Shown here piece by piece: positions 1 through 6,438 of a DNA stretch of 16,529 nucleotides. The DNA lies in the NCBI GenBank assembly GCA_023252015.1, contig JAHEXS010000011.1, positions 1-16,529 of the forward strand, written 5' to 3'. Source of the stretch: Candidatus Nitrosotenuis sp. Its GTDB lineage: Archaea > Thermoproteota > Nitrososphaeria > Nitrososphaerales > Nitrosopumilaceae. The notes under the pieces are model-generated. The model was not told the origin of the DNA. It ran no database searches and worked only from the letters and a program-made list of their open reading frames with translations. Position 1 is the stretch's first letter; each line of letters opens with the position of its first letter. A program made the translations under genes and the position numbers.

Positions 1-19
1 TAATGAGATAAAATGCGCC

Positions 20-26
20 TTTTTTT
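20..26 (+). terminator. possible T-run terminator of a gene left of the window
   Basis: A run of seven T follows GCGCC at the extreme left. Archaeal transcription often ends at T-runs, so this could end a plus-strand transcript entering from the left. No upstream gene is visible, so this is only a suggestion. Confidence 0.25.
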
Positions 27-50
27 AGAATTGGGAGGTCTTGACTCAAT

Positions 51-896
51 TTATTTTTCTACGGGGTTTCCAATCATGTTACCCCATTCTGTCCAAGAAC
101 CATCATAGTTTCTGACTTGAGGATAACCAAGTAGATACTTTAGGACAAACCAAGAATGCGATGATCTTTCACCTATTCTGCAATAACAAATTACGTCTTT
201 GTCTGGCGTTACACCCTTTGGCACATAGTTTTGTTTTAGTTCATCGACTGTCTTGAATGTGCCATCAGCATCATTTACCGCAGTGGCCCAAGGAATATTA
301 TTTGCGCTAGGTATGTGACCTCCTCTTTGTGCATGTTCCATTGGATATTCTGGCGGAGCAGTTATTTCGCCTGTGAATTCTTTTGGGGATCTCACATCTA
401 CCAATACGGTATCATGTTTGTCCAGCGCGCGCCTGACATCAAAGAGATATGCCCTCAATCCCTCGTCTGGCGGTTGGGAAACATATGTGGTAGGAGATAC
501 TTTTGGTTCGTCTGTCGTGTAGGGTTTTTTTTCCAGTTCCCATTTTTTTCTTCCACCGTTCATTATTTTGATATTTTTATGACCATAGTACTTGAAGACC
601 CAAAATACAAACGCTGCAAACCAATTGTTAAAATCGCCGTAAAGAATCACTTCGCTGTCAGATTTAATTCCGTTTCTCGACATTAATGCCTCAAATTGTT
701 TTTTGTCGACAATGTCTCGAGTTATTGGATCATTGATGTCGCGCTTCCACCAAATTAGAGTAGCTCCACTTAGGTGGCCTTTTCTGTATCCATTCTCAGG
801 ATCATAGTCAACCTCAACTAGCTTCAATTTGTCATTTGGTGGGTTTTTTGATACCCATTCAGTATCAATCAATACTTCAGGATAAGCGTAATTCAT
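51..896 (-). CDS. rhodanese-type sulfurtransferase (thiosulfate/3-mercaptopyruvate sulfurtransferase family)
   Basis: This 281-residue protein has the tandem-rhodanese layout. The N-terminal non-catalytic domain (about residues 5-125) contains a HLSGATLIWW segment and no active-site cysteine. The C-terminal catalytic domain (about 145-280) has VLVDVRSPKEF, GGHIPSANNIPW, then the active loop ICYCRIGERSS with the likely persulfide-carrying Cys239. The CRxGxR form of the loop is closer to thiosulfate sulfurtransferases than to the CGSGVT loop of mercaptopyruvate enzymes; substrate assignment from this alone is weak. No signal peptide is seen, so it is probably cytoplasmic. It is divergent from nadK across an 80-base gap, and a TATA-like AAGTATACAT about 25 bases upstream supports the ATG at 896 as a leaderless start. 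A shorter paralogue lies at 2261-3016. Confidence 0.88.
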   Translation of the reverse strand: MNYAYPEVLIDTEWVSKNPPNDKLKLVEVDYDPENGYRKGHLSGATLIWWKRDINDPITRDIVDKKQFEALMSRNGIKSDSEVILYGDFNNWFAAFVFWVFKYYGHKNIKIMNGGRKKWELEKKPYTTDEPKVSPTTYVSQPPDEGLRAYLFDVRRALDKHDTVLVDVRSPKEFTGEITAPPEYPMEHAQRGGHIPSANNIPWATAVNDADGTFKTVDELKQNYVPKGVTPDKDVICYCRIGERSSHSWFVLKYLLGYPQVRNYDGSWTEWGNMIGNPVEK

Positions 897-916
897 TGCT
901 ATTTACAGTAAGTCTC

Positions 917-928
917 ATGTATACTTAA
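917..928 (-). promoter_or_regulatory. TATA-like box for the sulfurtransferase at 51-896
   Basis: On the minus strand this reads TTAAGTATACAT. Its centre is about 25 bases upstream of the ATG at 896, the spacing expected for a leaderless archaeal transcript. Confidence 0.45.
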
Positions 929-960
929 TTGTTTTTCTGCTGGACTTGGAAAACCATGAT

Positions 961-970
961 TTTTAAATAA
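961..970 (+). promoter_or_regulatory. TATA-like box for nadK
   Basis: TTTTAAATAA is centred 26 bases before the TTG at 991 but only about 14 bases before the ATG at 979. With usual archaeal TATA-to-start spacing, transcription would begin at or near 991, which argues for the TTG start. Confidence 0.5.
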
Positions 971-990
971 ATTACTATATGAATAATTAC

Positions 991-1806
991 TTGAAATTAA
1001 ATCGGGTTGCAATAGTAAGTAAGTTTGGTTCTGAGGAGTCAGAAAATGCTGCAAAAAAGGTAGCAAAGAAATTTCTTGCAAACAAGGCAGAGGTTTTTAC
1101 CATTGCTCCAGTTTCTGTAGAGGGTGCAAAAAAGACGGAAGCGTTTGATGACATTAGTGATAAAAAATTAGACCTTGTCGTAACACTTGGTGGCGACGGA
1201 ACGACTTTGCGTACATTTAGGAGTCTTACAAGTGAAATTCCCCTTTTGACAATTAATGTAGGCGGCAACAGGGGAATCCTCTCTGAGATAACCCTTGACA
1301 AAATAGATGTTGCAATAGATGACATAAGAGCAAACAAAATATGGCTAGACAAGAGAACTCGAGTTGCAGCATCCGTTGACGGCGAGGAATTTCCACCGGC
1401 GTTAAATGAGATATACATCAACAGGCAAAACTTGACCAAAACAGCAGAGTTTGAAATCAAATTTCAAAACGATGTAGTAAAACAAAAAATGGATGGAGTT
1501 ATGGTTTCAACACCGAGTGGTTCAACGGGACATTCTTTTTCTCTTGGAGGTCCAATTTTGCACGAAAGTCTAGACGTGCTAATCATAACGCCGGTTGCGC
1601 CAGTGCGACGATTGCCATCAATTGTTGTGCCGGATGAAAAAATACAGGTAATCTGCTCCCATGACTGCAATATTGTAATGGATGCGCAGGTGATCAAGAC
1701 GTGTGATTTTGAAGAGCCAATAGTTATCAAAAAACAGAAAATCCAAGCAGTTTTTGTTAGACTCAAAAGGCAGGGTCTTCGACAGATGAGCAAGCTTGGC
1801 TTTTAG
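991..1806 (+). CDS. nadK: NAD(+) kinase
   Basis: The enzyme phosphorylates NAD+ to NADP+ in the cytoplasm. Diagnostic family motifs are visible (numbering from the upstream ATG at 979): GGDGTTLRTFR at 71-81, which binds the phosphate donor; NVGGNRGIL at 93-101; the ALNEIYI block with Asn143-Glu144; and the TPSGSTGHSFSLGGP block at 178-192. Length of about 271-275 residues is usual for archaeal NAD kinases. I prefer the TTG at 991 over the in-frame ATG at 979 because the TATA-like box at 961-970 would place the transcript start at about 990; the four extra residues carry no recognisable motif. The stop codon overlaps the start of nob1, so the two are probably co-transcribed. Confidence 0.95.
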   Translation: MKLNRVAIVSKFGSEESENAAKKVAKKFLANKAEVFTIAPVSVEGAKKTEAFDDISDKKLDLVVTLGGDGTTLRTFRSLTSEIPLLTINVGGNRGILSEITLDKIDVAIDDIRANKIWLDKRTRVAASVDGEEFPPALNEIYINRQNLTKTAEFEIKFQNDVVKQKMDGVMVSTPSGSTGHSFSLGGPILHESLDVLIITPVAPVRRLPSIVVPDEKIQVICSHDCNIVMDAQVIKTCDFEEPIVIKKQKIQAVFVRLKRQGLRQMSKLGF

Positions 1807-2284
1807 TGTTTATGATGCAAGTGCATTTTATGCCGGAATTCCTTTTGCAGTTCCCGATGAAGGATATACCACATCACTAGTCTTTGACGAAATAAAACAC
1901 ATCAAAAAAAATCATGGCGCGCTAGACATACTGCTTGAAACAAATCGGCTTAGAATTTTGAATCCAGAGCCGCAAAATGTCAACATAATAACAGAAACTG
2001 CAAAAAAGACAGGCGATTTTCAGAAACTATCTGCACCGGACATTTCTGCAGTAGCATTGTGTTACCAGCTTGGCGGCCAGATAGTTACGGATGATTTTTC
2101 AGTATCAAATGTTGCAAAAAACTTGAATCTTCGTGTTCAGCCCATAATGACAAAGGGCATAAAGGACGTTGGGAGTTGGATCTATTATTGCCCTGCATGT
2201 GCAAAAGAATTTTCAAAAATTACTACATGCCCAATTTGCGGAAGCAGATTAAACAGAAAATTACTCAAGGGGAAGTCTTTTTGA
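1796..2284 (+). CDS. nob1: rRNA maturation endonuclease Nob1 (PIN domain plus zinc ribbon)
   Basis: Nob1 cuts the 3' end of precursor 16S rRNA in the last step of small-subunit maturation. An N-terminal PIN domain (about 1-115) begins with VYDASAFYAG, giving Asp7, followed by FDEIKHI (Glu32), PDISAVAL (Asp82) and IVTDDFSV (Asp99/Asp100), the acidic metal-binding set. A C-terminal zinc ribbon has Cys132/Cys135 (YCPAC) and Cys145/Cys148 (CPICG). At 162 residues it has the compact archaeal length. The TTG start at 1796 lies inside the end of nadK with an 11-base overlap; no better start exists, since the PIN motif begins five codons in. Its 3' end overlaps the convergent sulfurtransferase gene by 24 bases. 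Confidence 0.92.
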   Translation: MAFSVYDASAFYAGIPFAVPDEGYTTSLVFDEIKHIKKNHGALDILLETNRLRILNPEPQNVNIITETAKKTGDFQKLSAPDISAVALCYQLGGQIVTDDFSVSNVAKNLNLRVQPIMTKGIKDVGSWIYYCPACAKEFSKITTCPICGSRLNRKLLKGKSF

Positions 2285-3016
2285 GTACCAATCAATGAAT
2301 GAGCCATCATACAGTTTGACATTCTCATAGCCTGCAATCTTTAGCTGATAAAAGAGACTTGATGCCCTGTGACCATGCATGCAATAACACGCGATTTCTT
2401 TGCCTTTTGGAATTTTTTCCGCATATAGATTCTCCAGTGATTCTTTTGTATCAAAAAGAAAGCCATTTTTGCCAAGACCGTCGGTAAATGGAGAAAGAAT
2501 AGAGCCAGGTATGTGCCCTCCAAGATATTCTTGTGGTGAGCGCGCATCAATTATTGTGATTTTACCAAGATTGTTTTTTAGTTCGTCAGATCCCATTCTT
2601 ATTTCAGGCCTTAGTTTTGGCACAAATTTTGTTGCAGGTAGTTTTTTTTGCGCTCGCGTCATTGCAAATCCAAGGCTTTGCCAGGTACTAATTCCAATGT
2701 CAAGTATTCTAGTATCTGAGTGTCCAAGGTAGTCAAGTGTCCACGCAATTCTTGCAACAGACGGATCCATAGATTCTCCTGCAACAATTACTATTTTTGT
2801 TTCATCGATTCCAATTGAGCCAAACAATTCTGAACAGAATTTTTCGTCAGGTACGAGATGTGCCCCATGTTGGCTTATGGTTATGACTTGCTCAACAGTT
2901 AGTGAAATAGAATTTTGGATGTGGCCATACATGTATGCTACTTTTGGTCGAGTGTCTAAGATCACCAAATTTAGATCATTGAGATGTTCTTTGAGCCACA
3001 AATGAGAAGCCAGCAT
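2261..3016 (-). CDS. rhodanese-type sulfurtransferase (second paralogue)
   Basis: This 251-residue tandem-rhodanese protein has an inactive-looking N-terminal domain (about 5-120: VILDTRPKVAYMYGHI, then VAGESMDPSVARIAW) and a catalytic C-terminal domain (about 140-250: IIDARSPQEYLGGHIPGSI, then ACYCMHGHRAS). Cys212 of the CMHGHR loop is the likely sulfur-carrying residue. The loop differs from CRIGER of the paralogue at 51-896, suggesting a different sulfur donor or acceptor, though which one cannot be read from sequence. The ATG at 3016 is preceded by a good TATA box 25 bases upstream, which fits a leaderless mRNA. The last 24 bases overlap the end of nob1 on the opposite strand. Confidence 0.87.
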   Translation of the reverse strand: MLASHLWLKEHLNDLNLVILDTRPKVAYMYGHIQNSISLTVEQVITISQHGAHLVPDEKFCSELFGSIGIDETKIVIVAGESMDPSVARIAWTLDYLGHSDTRILDIGISTWQSLGFAMTRAQKKLPATKFVPKLRPEIRMGSDELKNNLGKITIIDARSPQEYLGGHIPGSILSPFTDGLGKNGFLFDTKESLENLYAEKIPKGKEIACYCMHGHRASSLFYQLKIAGYENVKLYDGSFIDWYSKRLPLE

Positions 3017-3035
3017 GACTTTTACTTGGTAAAAA

Positions 3036-3046
3036 GATATTTTATA
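3036..3046 (-). promoter_or_regulatory. TATA box for the sulfurtransferase at 2261-3016
   Basis: The minus strand reads TATAAAATATC. It is centred 25 bases upstream of the ATG at 3016, one of the clearest TATA boxes in the window. Confidence 0.6.
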
Positions 3047-3214
3047 GACTTTGACGGCAAAAGACGCCGGATTTATTCGGATGAATGCAGGTAATTACGT
3101 AATGATCACCTTGTTAAATGCGATAAATTCACAAAAAATACAATGTCAGATCCAGGCAAAGTGGAAGAACGTCGTGCTAAAGATGTGAACTCTTACCAGT
3201 CAACACGCAAAGCC
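3047..3214. other. non-coding stretch between the TATA box and the IS remnant
   Basis: No convincing gene is seen. Short open frames exist, for example 29 codons from the ATG at 3143, which runs in the same frame as the TnpB remnant further right and may be its more decayed part. A 10-base perfect palindrome, ATTACGTAAT, lies at 3094-3103. I see no tRNA or other known RNA. It may be degraded interior or left end of the element whose right end is at 3215-3335, but I cannot place a left boundary. Confidence 0.4.
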
Positions 3215-3335
3215 GAAACTGGATTGAGTTAAAACAGAGTACTGTAGGAACTACGGGAATTCACGTCTGCGAGATCAAAAACTCGGTCGTTGAAGCAGAA
3301 AGAGGCCCCACAGGACTTGTCTGGTAGTGGTTCAC
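3215..3335 (+). mobile_element. decayed IS200/IS605-type right end with the last codons of a tnpB pseudogene
   Basis: In one frame (codons starting at 3221, 3224 and so on) this reads GLS, stop, NRVL, stop, ELREFTS, then SLKQKEAPQDLSGSGSL. That matches the C-terminus of the TnpB at 15153-16424, which reads GLNVFNKLPQELREVTP, then SVKQEEDTGLSGRRSL. At DNA level 3240-3335 aligns with the complement of 15170-15262 almost without gaps. One nonsense change is visible directly: CTG-TAG-GAACT here against CCG-CAG-GAACT there. The terminal bases are GGACTTGTCTGGTAG..GTTCAC here and GGACTTTCTGGTAG..GTTCAC there, probably the cleavage end of the element. The end lies only five bases from the stop codon of the XPF gene. 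No left end was found. Confidence 0.75.
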
Positions 3336-3340
3336 TATGT

Positions 3341-4027
3341 CTACTCGTCGAGTGTTTTTTGATTTTGTTCCTTTCTAAATTTACTTTCCTTTTCTAGCAT
3401 TTGTTTTATTTTTTTTGCGCGCATCTCTCCAAGTCCTTCTACTTTGGATAGTTCAGCAAGCGATGCGTTTAATGTGCGTGTAGGCGAGCCAAACTTTTGA
3501 AGCATTCTTACTGCCAGTTTTTCCCCAATGCCTGGAAGACTGCAAAGGACGGATAGCTGCTGTTTTTGCACATCGTCTGATTTTTTGATCTTTTTTAGGA
3601 ATGGTCCTTTTACTACATCCTTTCTGGAACACATCGAAACCAGTAGTTTTGCAGTATGCTCTGCGCTTGCAGTTGGAATTATTGGGATTTTAAAGTCAAT
3701 TGCAATTGTGGACAAAGCACCATAAAACACAAAGGGATTTTCAACTAGACTGTCGATTTCATCAACATTTCCCTCCATCAGGATTATTGGGTGCAGAAAG
3801 TTTTCTTTTAGTCTGTCACACTGGTCAAATAAGCGGCCATCAAAAATAGACGATATCAAATCTGAGACACTTTTTCTTTCCACGATTGTCTCCGGGGCCA
3901 CAATGTAATCCCCTATTGGAAGTGTCTTTACCTCAAGGTTAATGCCAATTGCCTTTAGTAAATCTGGAATACCGCTTTTTCTCTCTCTTTCGTCGACTAC
4001 AATTCGAAGATTTTCAATCTTCATCAA
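3341..4027 (-). CDS. xpf: XPF/ERCC4-family structure-specific endonuclease (short, helicase-less form)
   Basis: The N-terminal ERCC4 nuclease domain (about 6-140) shows VDERERKSGIPDLL, LPIGDYIVA and IVERKSVSDLISSIFDGRLFDQ, which includes the hallmark ERKxxxD signature (50-56). Two helix-hairpin-helix motifs follow (about 158-212: LPGIGEKLA and VEGLGEMRAKKI), which bind branched DNA. At 228 residues it matches the short XPF proteins of Crenarchaeota and relatives rather than the helicase-fused Hef of Euryarchaeota. Such proteins cut flap, fork or 3'-overhang DNA and usually work with PCNA, but no clear PIP box is visible in the tail KFRKEQNQKTLDE. It lies downstream of prefoldin beta with a 30-base gap and may have its own promoter overlapping the prefoldin stop. 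The second codon is also Met, so 4024 is an alternative start. Confidence 0.9.
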   Translation of the reverse strand: MMKIENLRIVVDERERKSGIPDLLKAIGINLEVKTLPIGDYIVAPETIVERKSVSDLISSIFDGRLFDQCDRLKENFLHPIILMEGNVDEIDSLVENPFVFYGALSTIAIDFKIPIIPTASAEHTAKLLVSMCSRKDVVKGPFLKKIKKSDDVQKQQLSVLCSLPGIGEKLAVRMLQKFGSPTRTLNASLAELSKVEGLGEMRAKKIKQMLEKESKFRKEQNQKTLDE

Positions 4028-4046
4028 GACAATTGTTGTTTAATTG

Positions 4047-4056
4047 TTAATATCTT
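4047..4056 (-). promoter_or_regulatory. possible TATA box for the XPF-like gene
   Basis: The minus strand reads AGATATTAAC about 24 bases upstream of the ATG at 4027, just past the prefoldin stop codon. It suggests a separate promoter within the cluster. Confidence 0.35.
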
Positions 4057-4057
4057 C

Positions 4058-4426
4058 TTAGGAGGTTGGCTTTTGTCCACCGTGCACCATTTCATTAATT
4101 TTTGTTTCCTGTTCTTTGATACTTTCCTTTATTCGTGCTTCTTGTTTTGCAAGAACTGTTACTCTAGTGTTTCCAAGTTCCTTTTTTTCTTCCAGTTCTG
4201 CAATAAGAGTTGCCTTTGTTGATTTTATCAAAAGCGAGCCGGTGTGCTTGTATGCAGGATCAGTGTCTGCAATTTTTTTTAGTTCTTCAAGTGCCCTGTC
4301 AGATTCTATTTGTTCCATTTCTAGCTGCTGTTTTTGTGCAAGAATAGATTGGAGGTTTTGCTGAGATTGCTGTAGTTTCATGATCTGTTCTTGCAACCAA
4401 GGGGGGATTTGCTGGCCAGAAGACAT
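4058..4426 (-). CDS. pfdB: prefoldin beta subunit
   Basis: This 122-residue protein is nearly all alpha-helical. Two long glutamine- and charge-rich coiled coils (about 8-50 and 75-115) are separated by a hairpin segment (ADTDPAYKHTGSLLI, then TLIAELEEKKELGN) typical of beta-type prefoldin subunits. Four beta and two alpha subunits form the jellyfish-shaped co-chaperone that holds unfolded proteins and hands them to the thermosome in the cytoplasm. Placement directly after pcc1 and the exosome genes is common in archaea. A good TATA-like box 25 bases upstream, overlapping the pcc1 stop codon, suggests additional independent transcription. The alpha subunit is not in the window. Confidence 0.93.
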   Translation of the reverse strand: MSSGQQIPPWLQEQIMKLQQSQQNLQSILAQKQQLEMEQIESDRALEELKKIADTDPAYKHTGSLLIKSTKATLIAELEEKKELGNTRVTVLAKQEARIKESIKEQETKINEMVHGGQKPTS

Positions 4427-4445
4427 GATAACATGTTGTTTGAAT

Positions 4446-4457
4446 TTCTTATATCTT
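4446..4457 (-). promoter_or_regulatory. internal TATA box for pfdB
   Basis: The minus strand reads AAGATATAAGAA, centred 25 bases upstream of the ATG at 4426. It lies across the stop codon of pcc1 (4449-4451), so prefoldin could be transcribed separately from the upstream cluster. Confidence 0.5.
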
Positions 4458-4694
4458 TACCGATTCGACAGAATCATAGCTAGCCTGTATGAGACGTAAT
4501 GTTGAATTTAGATTTGCCCTCAGATGAGGCAGCTCATCCGTGTTAATCGATATGGTAAGAGTGTTTTTTTTCAGAGAGACAGTTGTCTTTGTCGGATTTT
4601 CAGGATAAAACTTGTTGTCTATACTAATTGAATCAAAAATTGCTTTTGTTTTGTCCTTTGCAGAAATTTCTATTACTGCACTAAAGACTGACAT
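4449..4694 (-). CDS. pcc1: KEOPS complex subunit Pcc1
   Basis: This 81-residue protein has the Pcc1 pattern: an N-terminal strand (MSVFSAVIEI), a middle segment SLKKNTLTISINTDELPHLRANLNSTLRLI containing the typical LRAxxNSxLRL-like helix, and a short tail. Pcc1 dimerises and helps bind tRNA in the KEOPS complex (Kae1, Bud32, Cgi121), which makes N6-threonylcarbamoyladenosine at position 37 of tRNAs reading ANN codons. The gene overlaps the end of the L37Ae gene by 14 bases, which implies co-transcription and translational coupling. The L37Ae-Pcc1-prefoldin order is widely kept in archaea. The length is normal and no defects are seen. Confidence 0.9.
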   Translation of the reverse strand: MSVFSAVIEISAKDKTKAIFDSISIDNKFYPENPTKTTVSLKKNTLTISINTDELPHLRANLNSTLRLIQASYDSVESVKI

Positions 4695-4893
4695 CGTAAG
4701 CGGTGCCAGCTACTTTGTATCCACATTTTTTGCATGCCCAAATTCCTACTGCCTCTCTTCCGAATTTTAGAGAGCCACATTCAGGACATTTTCTTTTTGC
4801 CTTAAGAAGTGTATGAACCTGTGTAAACTTTTTCCTGTGCTTTAGGCCATACTTTTGGCCAAGACCGATTAATGAGCTTCCTGGTTTTAACAT
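4681..4893 (-). CDS. rpl37ae: 50S ribosomal protein L37Ae (eL43)
   Basis: This is a 70-residue zinc-ribbon ribosomal protein of the large subunit. It shows GLGQKYGLKHRKKFTQVHTL, followed by the zinc ligands CPEC (36-39) and CKKC (54-57) in a short treble-clef-like fold, and a basic composition. It is present in archaea and eukaryotes only. It starts inside the end of rrp42 (7-base overlap) and ends inside the start of pcc1, so it is tightly embedded in the exosome cluster. Length agrees with the family. Confidence 0.93.
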   Translation of the reverse strand: MLKPGSSLIGLGQKYGLKHRKKFTQVHTLLKAKRKCPECGSLKFGREAVGIWACKKCGYKVAGTAYDVSL

Positions 4894-5705
4894 CTATTTC
4901 CACCAGGTACTTGTTTTAGGATCTCCCTTATTTTTGCTCCGGTTGAAATTGAGAGTTCTGAGCATTTTATGAGCTGATCAAAGGTAAAACCGTCTTCTCC
5001 GCCCTTTTGTATGGCGCAGATGTTACCGGCACTGTTTGTGGTTATGGTGATTCTTCCTTCCATACATTTCCATTCGTCTGCATTTGGATCAACAATTATG
5101 GTGTCGGCAATTTTTCCCATTGTTACGGAAACTGGGATTGTTGTGACTGGTGGGGCAGATGCGGAATCCGGCACTAATGACGGAGCATCATTTTTGATTT
5201 CCCATTTTGGTACCTTACATGAAAGTATGCTTGCTACTGAGGCATATGAGCATGCATCAAACAAGTTTCCATCATAATCGGTAACACTGTTGTCAACAAA
5301 GATTCCTATTACGGACTTATCTTTTGTCAAGACTAATTTAGTAAGATCAATCATGCTGCTTTCCCTTATTCCTCGGTCTACTACTCTTGCAAGTTCAATT
5401 ACTTCCTCATTTGGTGGACCTGGCTCCACATTAGGATCTGCAAGTGGTAATATTTCTGCAGTACATATGAAAATTCCTCTATCCCCAAGATCTGGGAATG
5501 GTTTGTCTGGTTGGATCTTTACTCCACATACAACTTCGGTGTCTCCAAGTCGCACGCGTGCTGAGCCTTCGGCCTTCGGAATTACTCCAGTATCAACAGT
5601 AAGTGGTCGTGTCTCATCTAATGCTCTTCCGTCAATTCTTTGACCATCCTTTAACAAGGCAAGAATTTTTTTCTTTTTTAAATCATCTATAATCGAGGTA
5701 TTCAT
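4887..5705 (-). CDS. rrp42: archaeal exosome subunit Rrp42 (non-catalytic RNase PH-like)
   Basis: At 272 residues this is an RNase PH-fold protein. It has DGRALDETRPLTVDTGVI near the N-terminus, an RNA-contacting helix segment (PPNEEVIELARVVDRGIRES, 97-116), and VTDYDGNLFDAC and MGKIADTIIVDPN towards the C-terminal half. It lacks the acidic catalytic pair found in Rrp41 (its IADTIIVDP is followed by NADEWKC instead of the EED...ADMPVA block), as known for Rrp42. Three Rrp41-Rrp42 dimers form the hexameric ring of the 3'-to-5' exoribonuclease and polyadenylating exosome. The start overlaps the rrp41 stop as ATGA, indicating coupled translation with its obligate partner. Confidence 0.95.
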   Translation of the reverse strand: MNTSIIDDLKKKKILALLKDGQRIDGRALDETRPLTVDTGVIPKAEGSARVRLGDTEVVCGVKIQPDKPFPDLGDRGIFICTAEILPLADPNVEPGPPNEEVIELARVVDRGIRESSMIDLTKLVLTKDKSVIGIFVDNSVTDYDGNLFDACSYASVASILSCKVPKWEIKNDAPSLVPDSASAPPVTTIPVSVTMGKIADTIIVDPNADEWKCMEGRITITTNSAGNICAIQKGGEDGFTFDQLIKCSELSISTGAKIREILKQVPGGNRC

Positions 5706-6436
5706 TGTGGGCTATCTCCAAAGAATTTGTCTTTTAGTGCCTTCTTTTGAACTTCGTACACGATCTTACATCCGTTTATTGCAGTCTCGACACATTTTTT
5801 GTATTCAGCTTGTGTCAGAACTCCATCTAACTGAAGCAGTGTGACTTTTTCCAAGTTTGGCATGTATGCAACCGGCATATCTGCTTGGCCTTCCTGATCC
5901 TCCTCATTGTTAATATCTAAAACAATAGTATCTGCGACTTTGCCTGCAGCACACGCCGAAACCATATCCCTCATTGGAATACCAGCATCTGCCAAGGCCA
6001 CGGCTGCGGCATCTAATGCCGCACATCTTGAGCCACCGTCTGCCTGAAGGATTTCTATGAACACATCCACTACAGTTCTTGGGAAATTCTCAAGCATGAC
6101 TGCTGGCTCTAATGCCTCTTTGATTACTTTGGAAATTTCAATTTCTCTTCTGGATGGTGCAGGATTTTTTCTTTCACTTACTGAAAATGGCTGCATGTGG
6201 TATCTGCATCGTAGAATTCCGCGATCGGTGTTTGCCAAGTGTTTTGGATGAACGTCGCGTGGACCAAAAACTCCTGCAAGTATCTTGTTTTCTCCAAATT
6301 CGATATATGCGGAACCGTTTGCATTTTTGAGAACGCCAGCTTTAATCATAATATTGCGAGGCTCGTCGATTTTTCTTCCGTCACAACGAATCCCTTTGTC
6401 ATCTAGTAATACTATATCTGATTTTCTTACACCCAT
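5702..6436 (-). CDS. rrp41: archaeal exosome catalytic subunit Rrp41 (RNase PH-like)
   Basis: This 244-residue RNase PH-family protein carries the active site of the archaeal exosome, which degrades RNA phosphorolytically from the 3' end and can add heteropolymeric tails. Visible blocks are GIRCDGRKIDEPRNI, the arginine-rich RNA/phosphate-binding segment PAPSRREIEISK (93-104), ADGGSRCAALDAAAVALADA, and the catalytic stretch VADTIVLDINNEED (167-180) followed by ADMPVA (185-190), in which Asp180 and Asp186 correspond to the catalytic aspartates of characterised archaeal Rrp41. It sits between rrp4 (2-base gap) and rrp42 (4-base overlap). The initiator fits the family N-terminus. Confidence 0.96.
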   Translation of the reverse strand: MGVRKSDIVLLDDKGIRCDGRKIDEPRNIMIKAGVLKNANGSAYIEFGENKILAGVFGPRDVHPKHLANTDRGILRCRYHMQPFSVSERKNPAPSRREIEISKVIKEALEPAVMLENFPRTVVDVFIEILQADGGSRCAALDAAAVALADAGIPMRDMVSACAAGKVADTIVLDINNEEDQEGQADMPVAYMPNLEKVTLLQLDGVLTQAEYKKCVETAINGCKIVYEVQKKALKDKFFGDSPQ

Positions 6437-6438
6437 TA

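Noticed and set aside
987..1460. 157-codon minus-strand ORF opposite nadK
   Set aside because: Antisense shadow; NAD kinase motifs on the plus strand account for this DNA.
3047..3214. Possible tRNA or C/D-box RNA
   Set aside because: No cloverleaf with a TTC loop and acceptor stem could be drawn, and no paired C and D boxes at proper spacing were found. The ATTACGTAAT palindrome alone is not enough.
3143..3232. 29-codon ORF starting MSDPGKVEERR
   Set aside because: It is short, has no TATA box at the right distance, and its end lies in the decayed TnpB remnant in the same frame. More likely decayed element sequence than a gene.
3238..3327. Open frame on the plus strand reading STVGTTGIHVCEIKNS and ending in GLVW
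   Set aside because: At first it looked like a TnpB-like C-terminus, but the neighbouring frame matches the TnpB at 15153-16424 residue by residue despite two stops, so this one is an accidental open frame over the same DNA.
4116..4364. 82-codon plus-strand ORF opposite prefoldin beta
   Set aside because: Shadow of the coiled-coil gene: serine- and phenylalanine-rich, with no family features. The minus-strand gene is clearly real.
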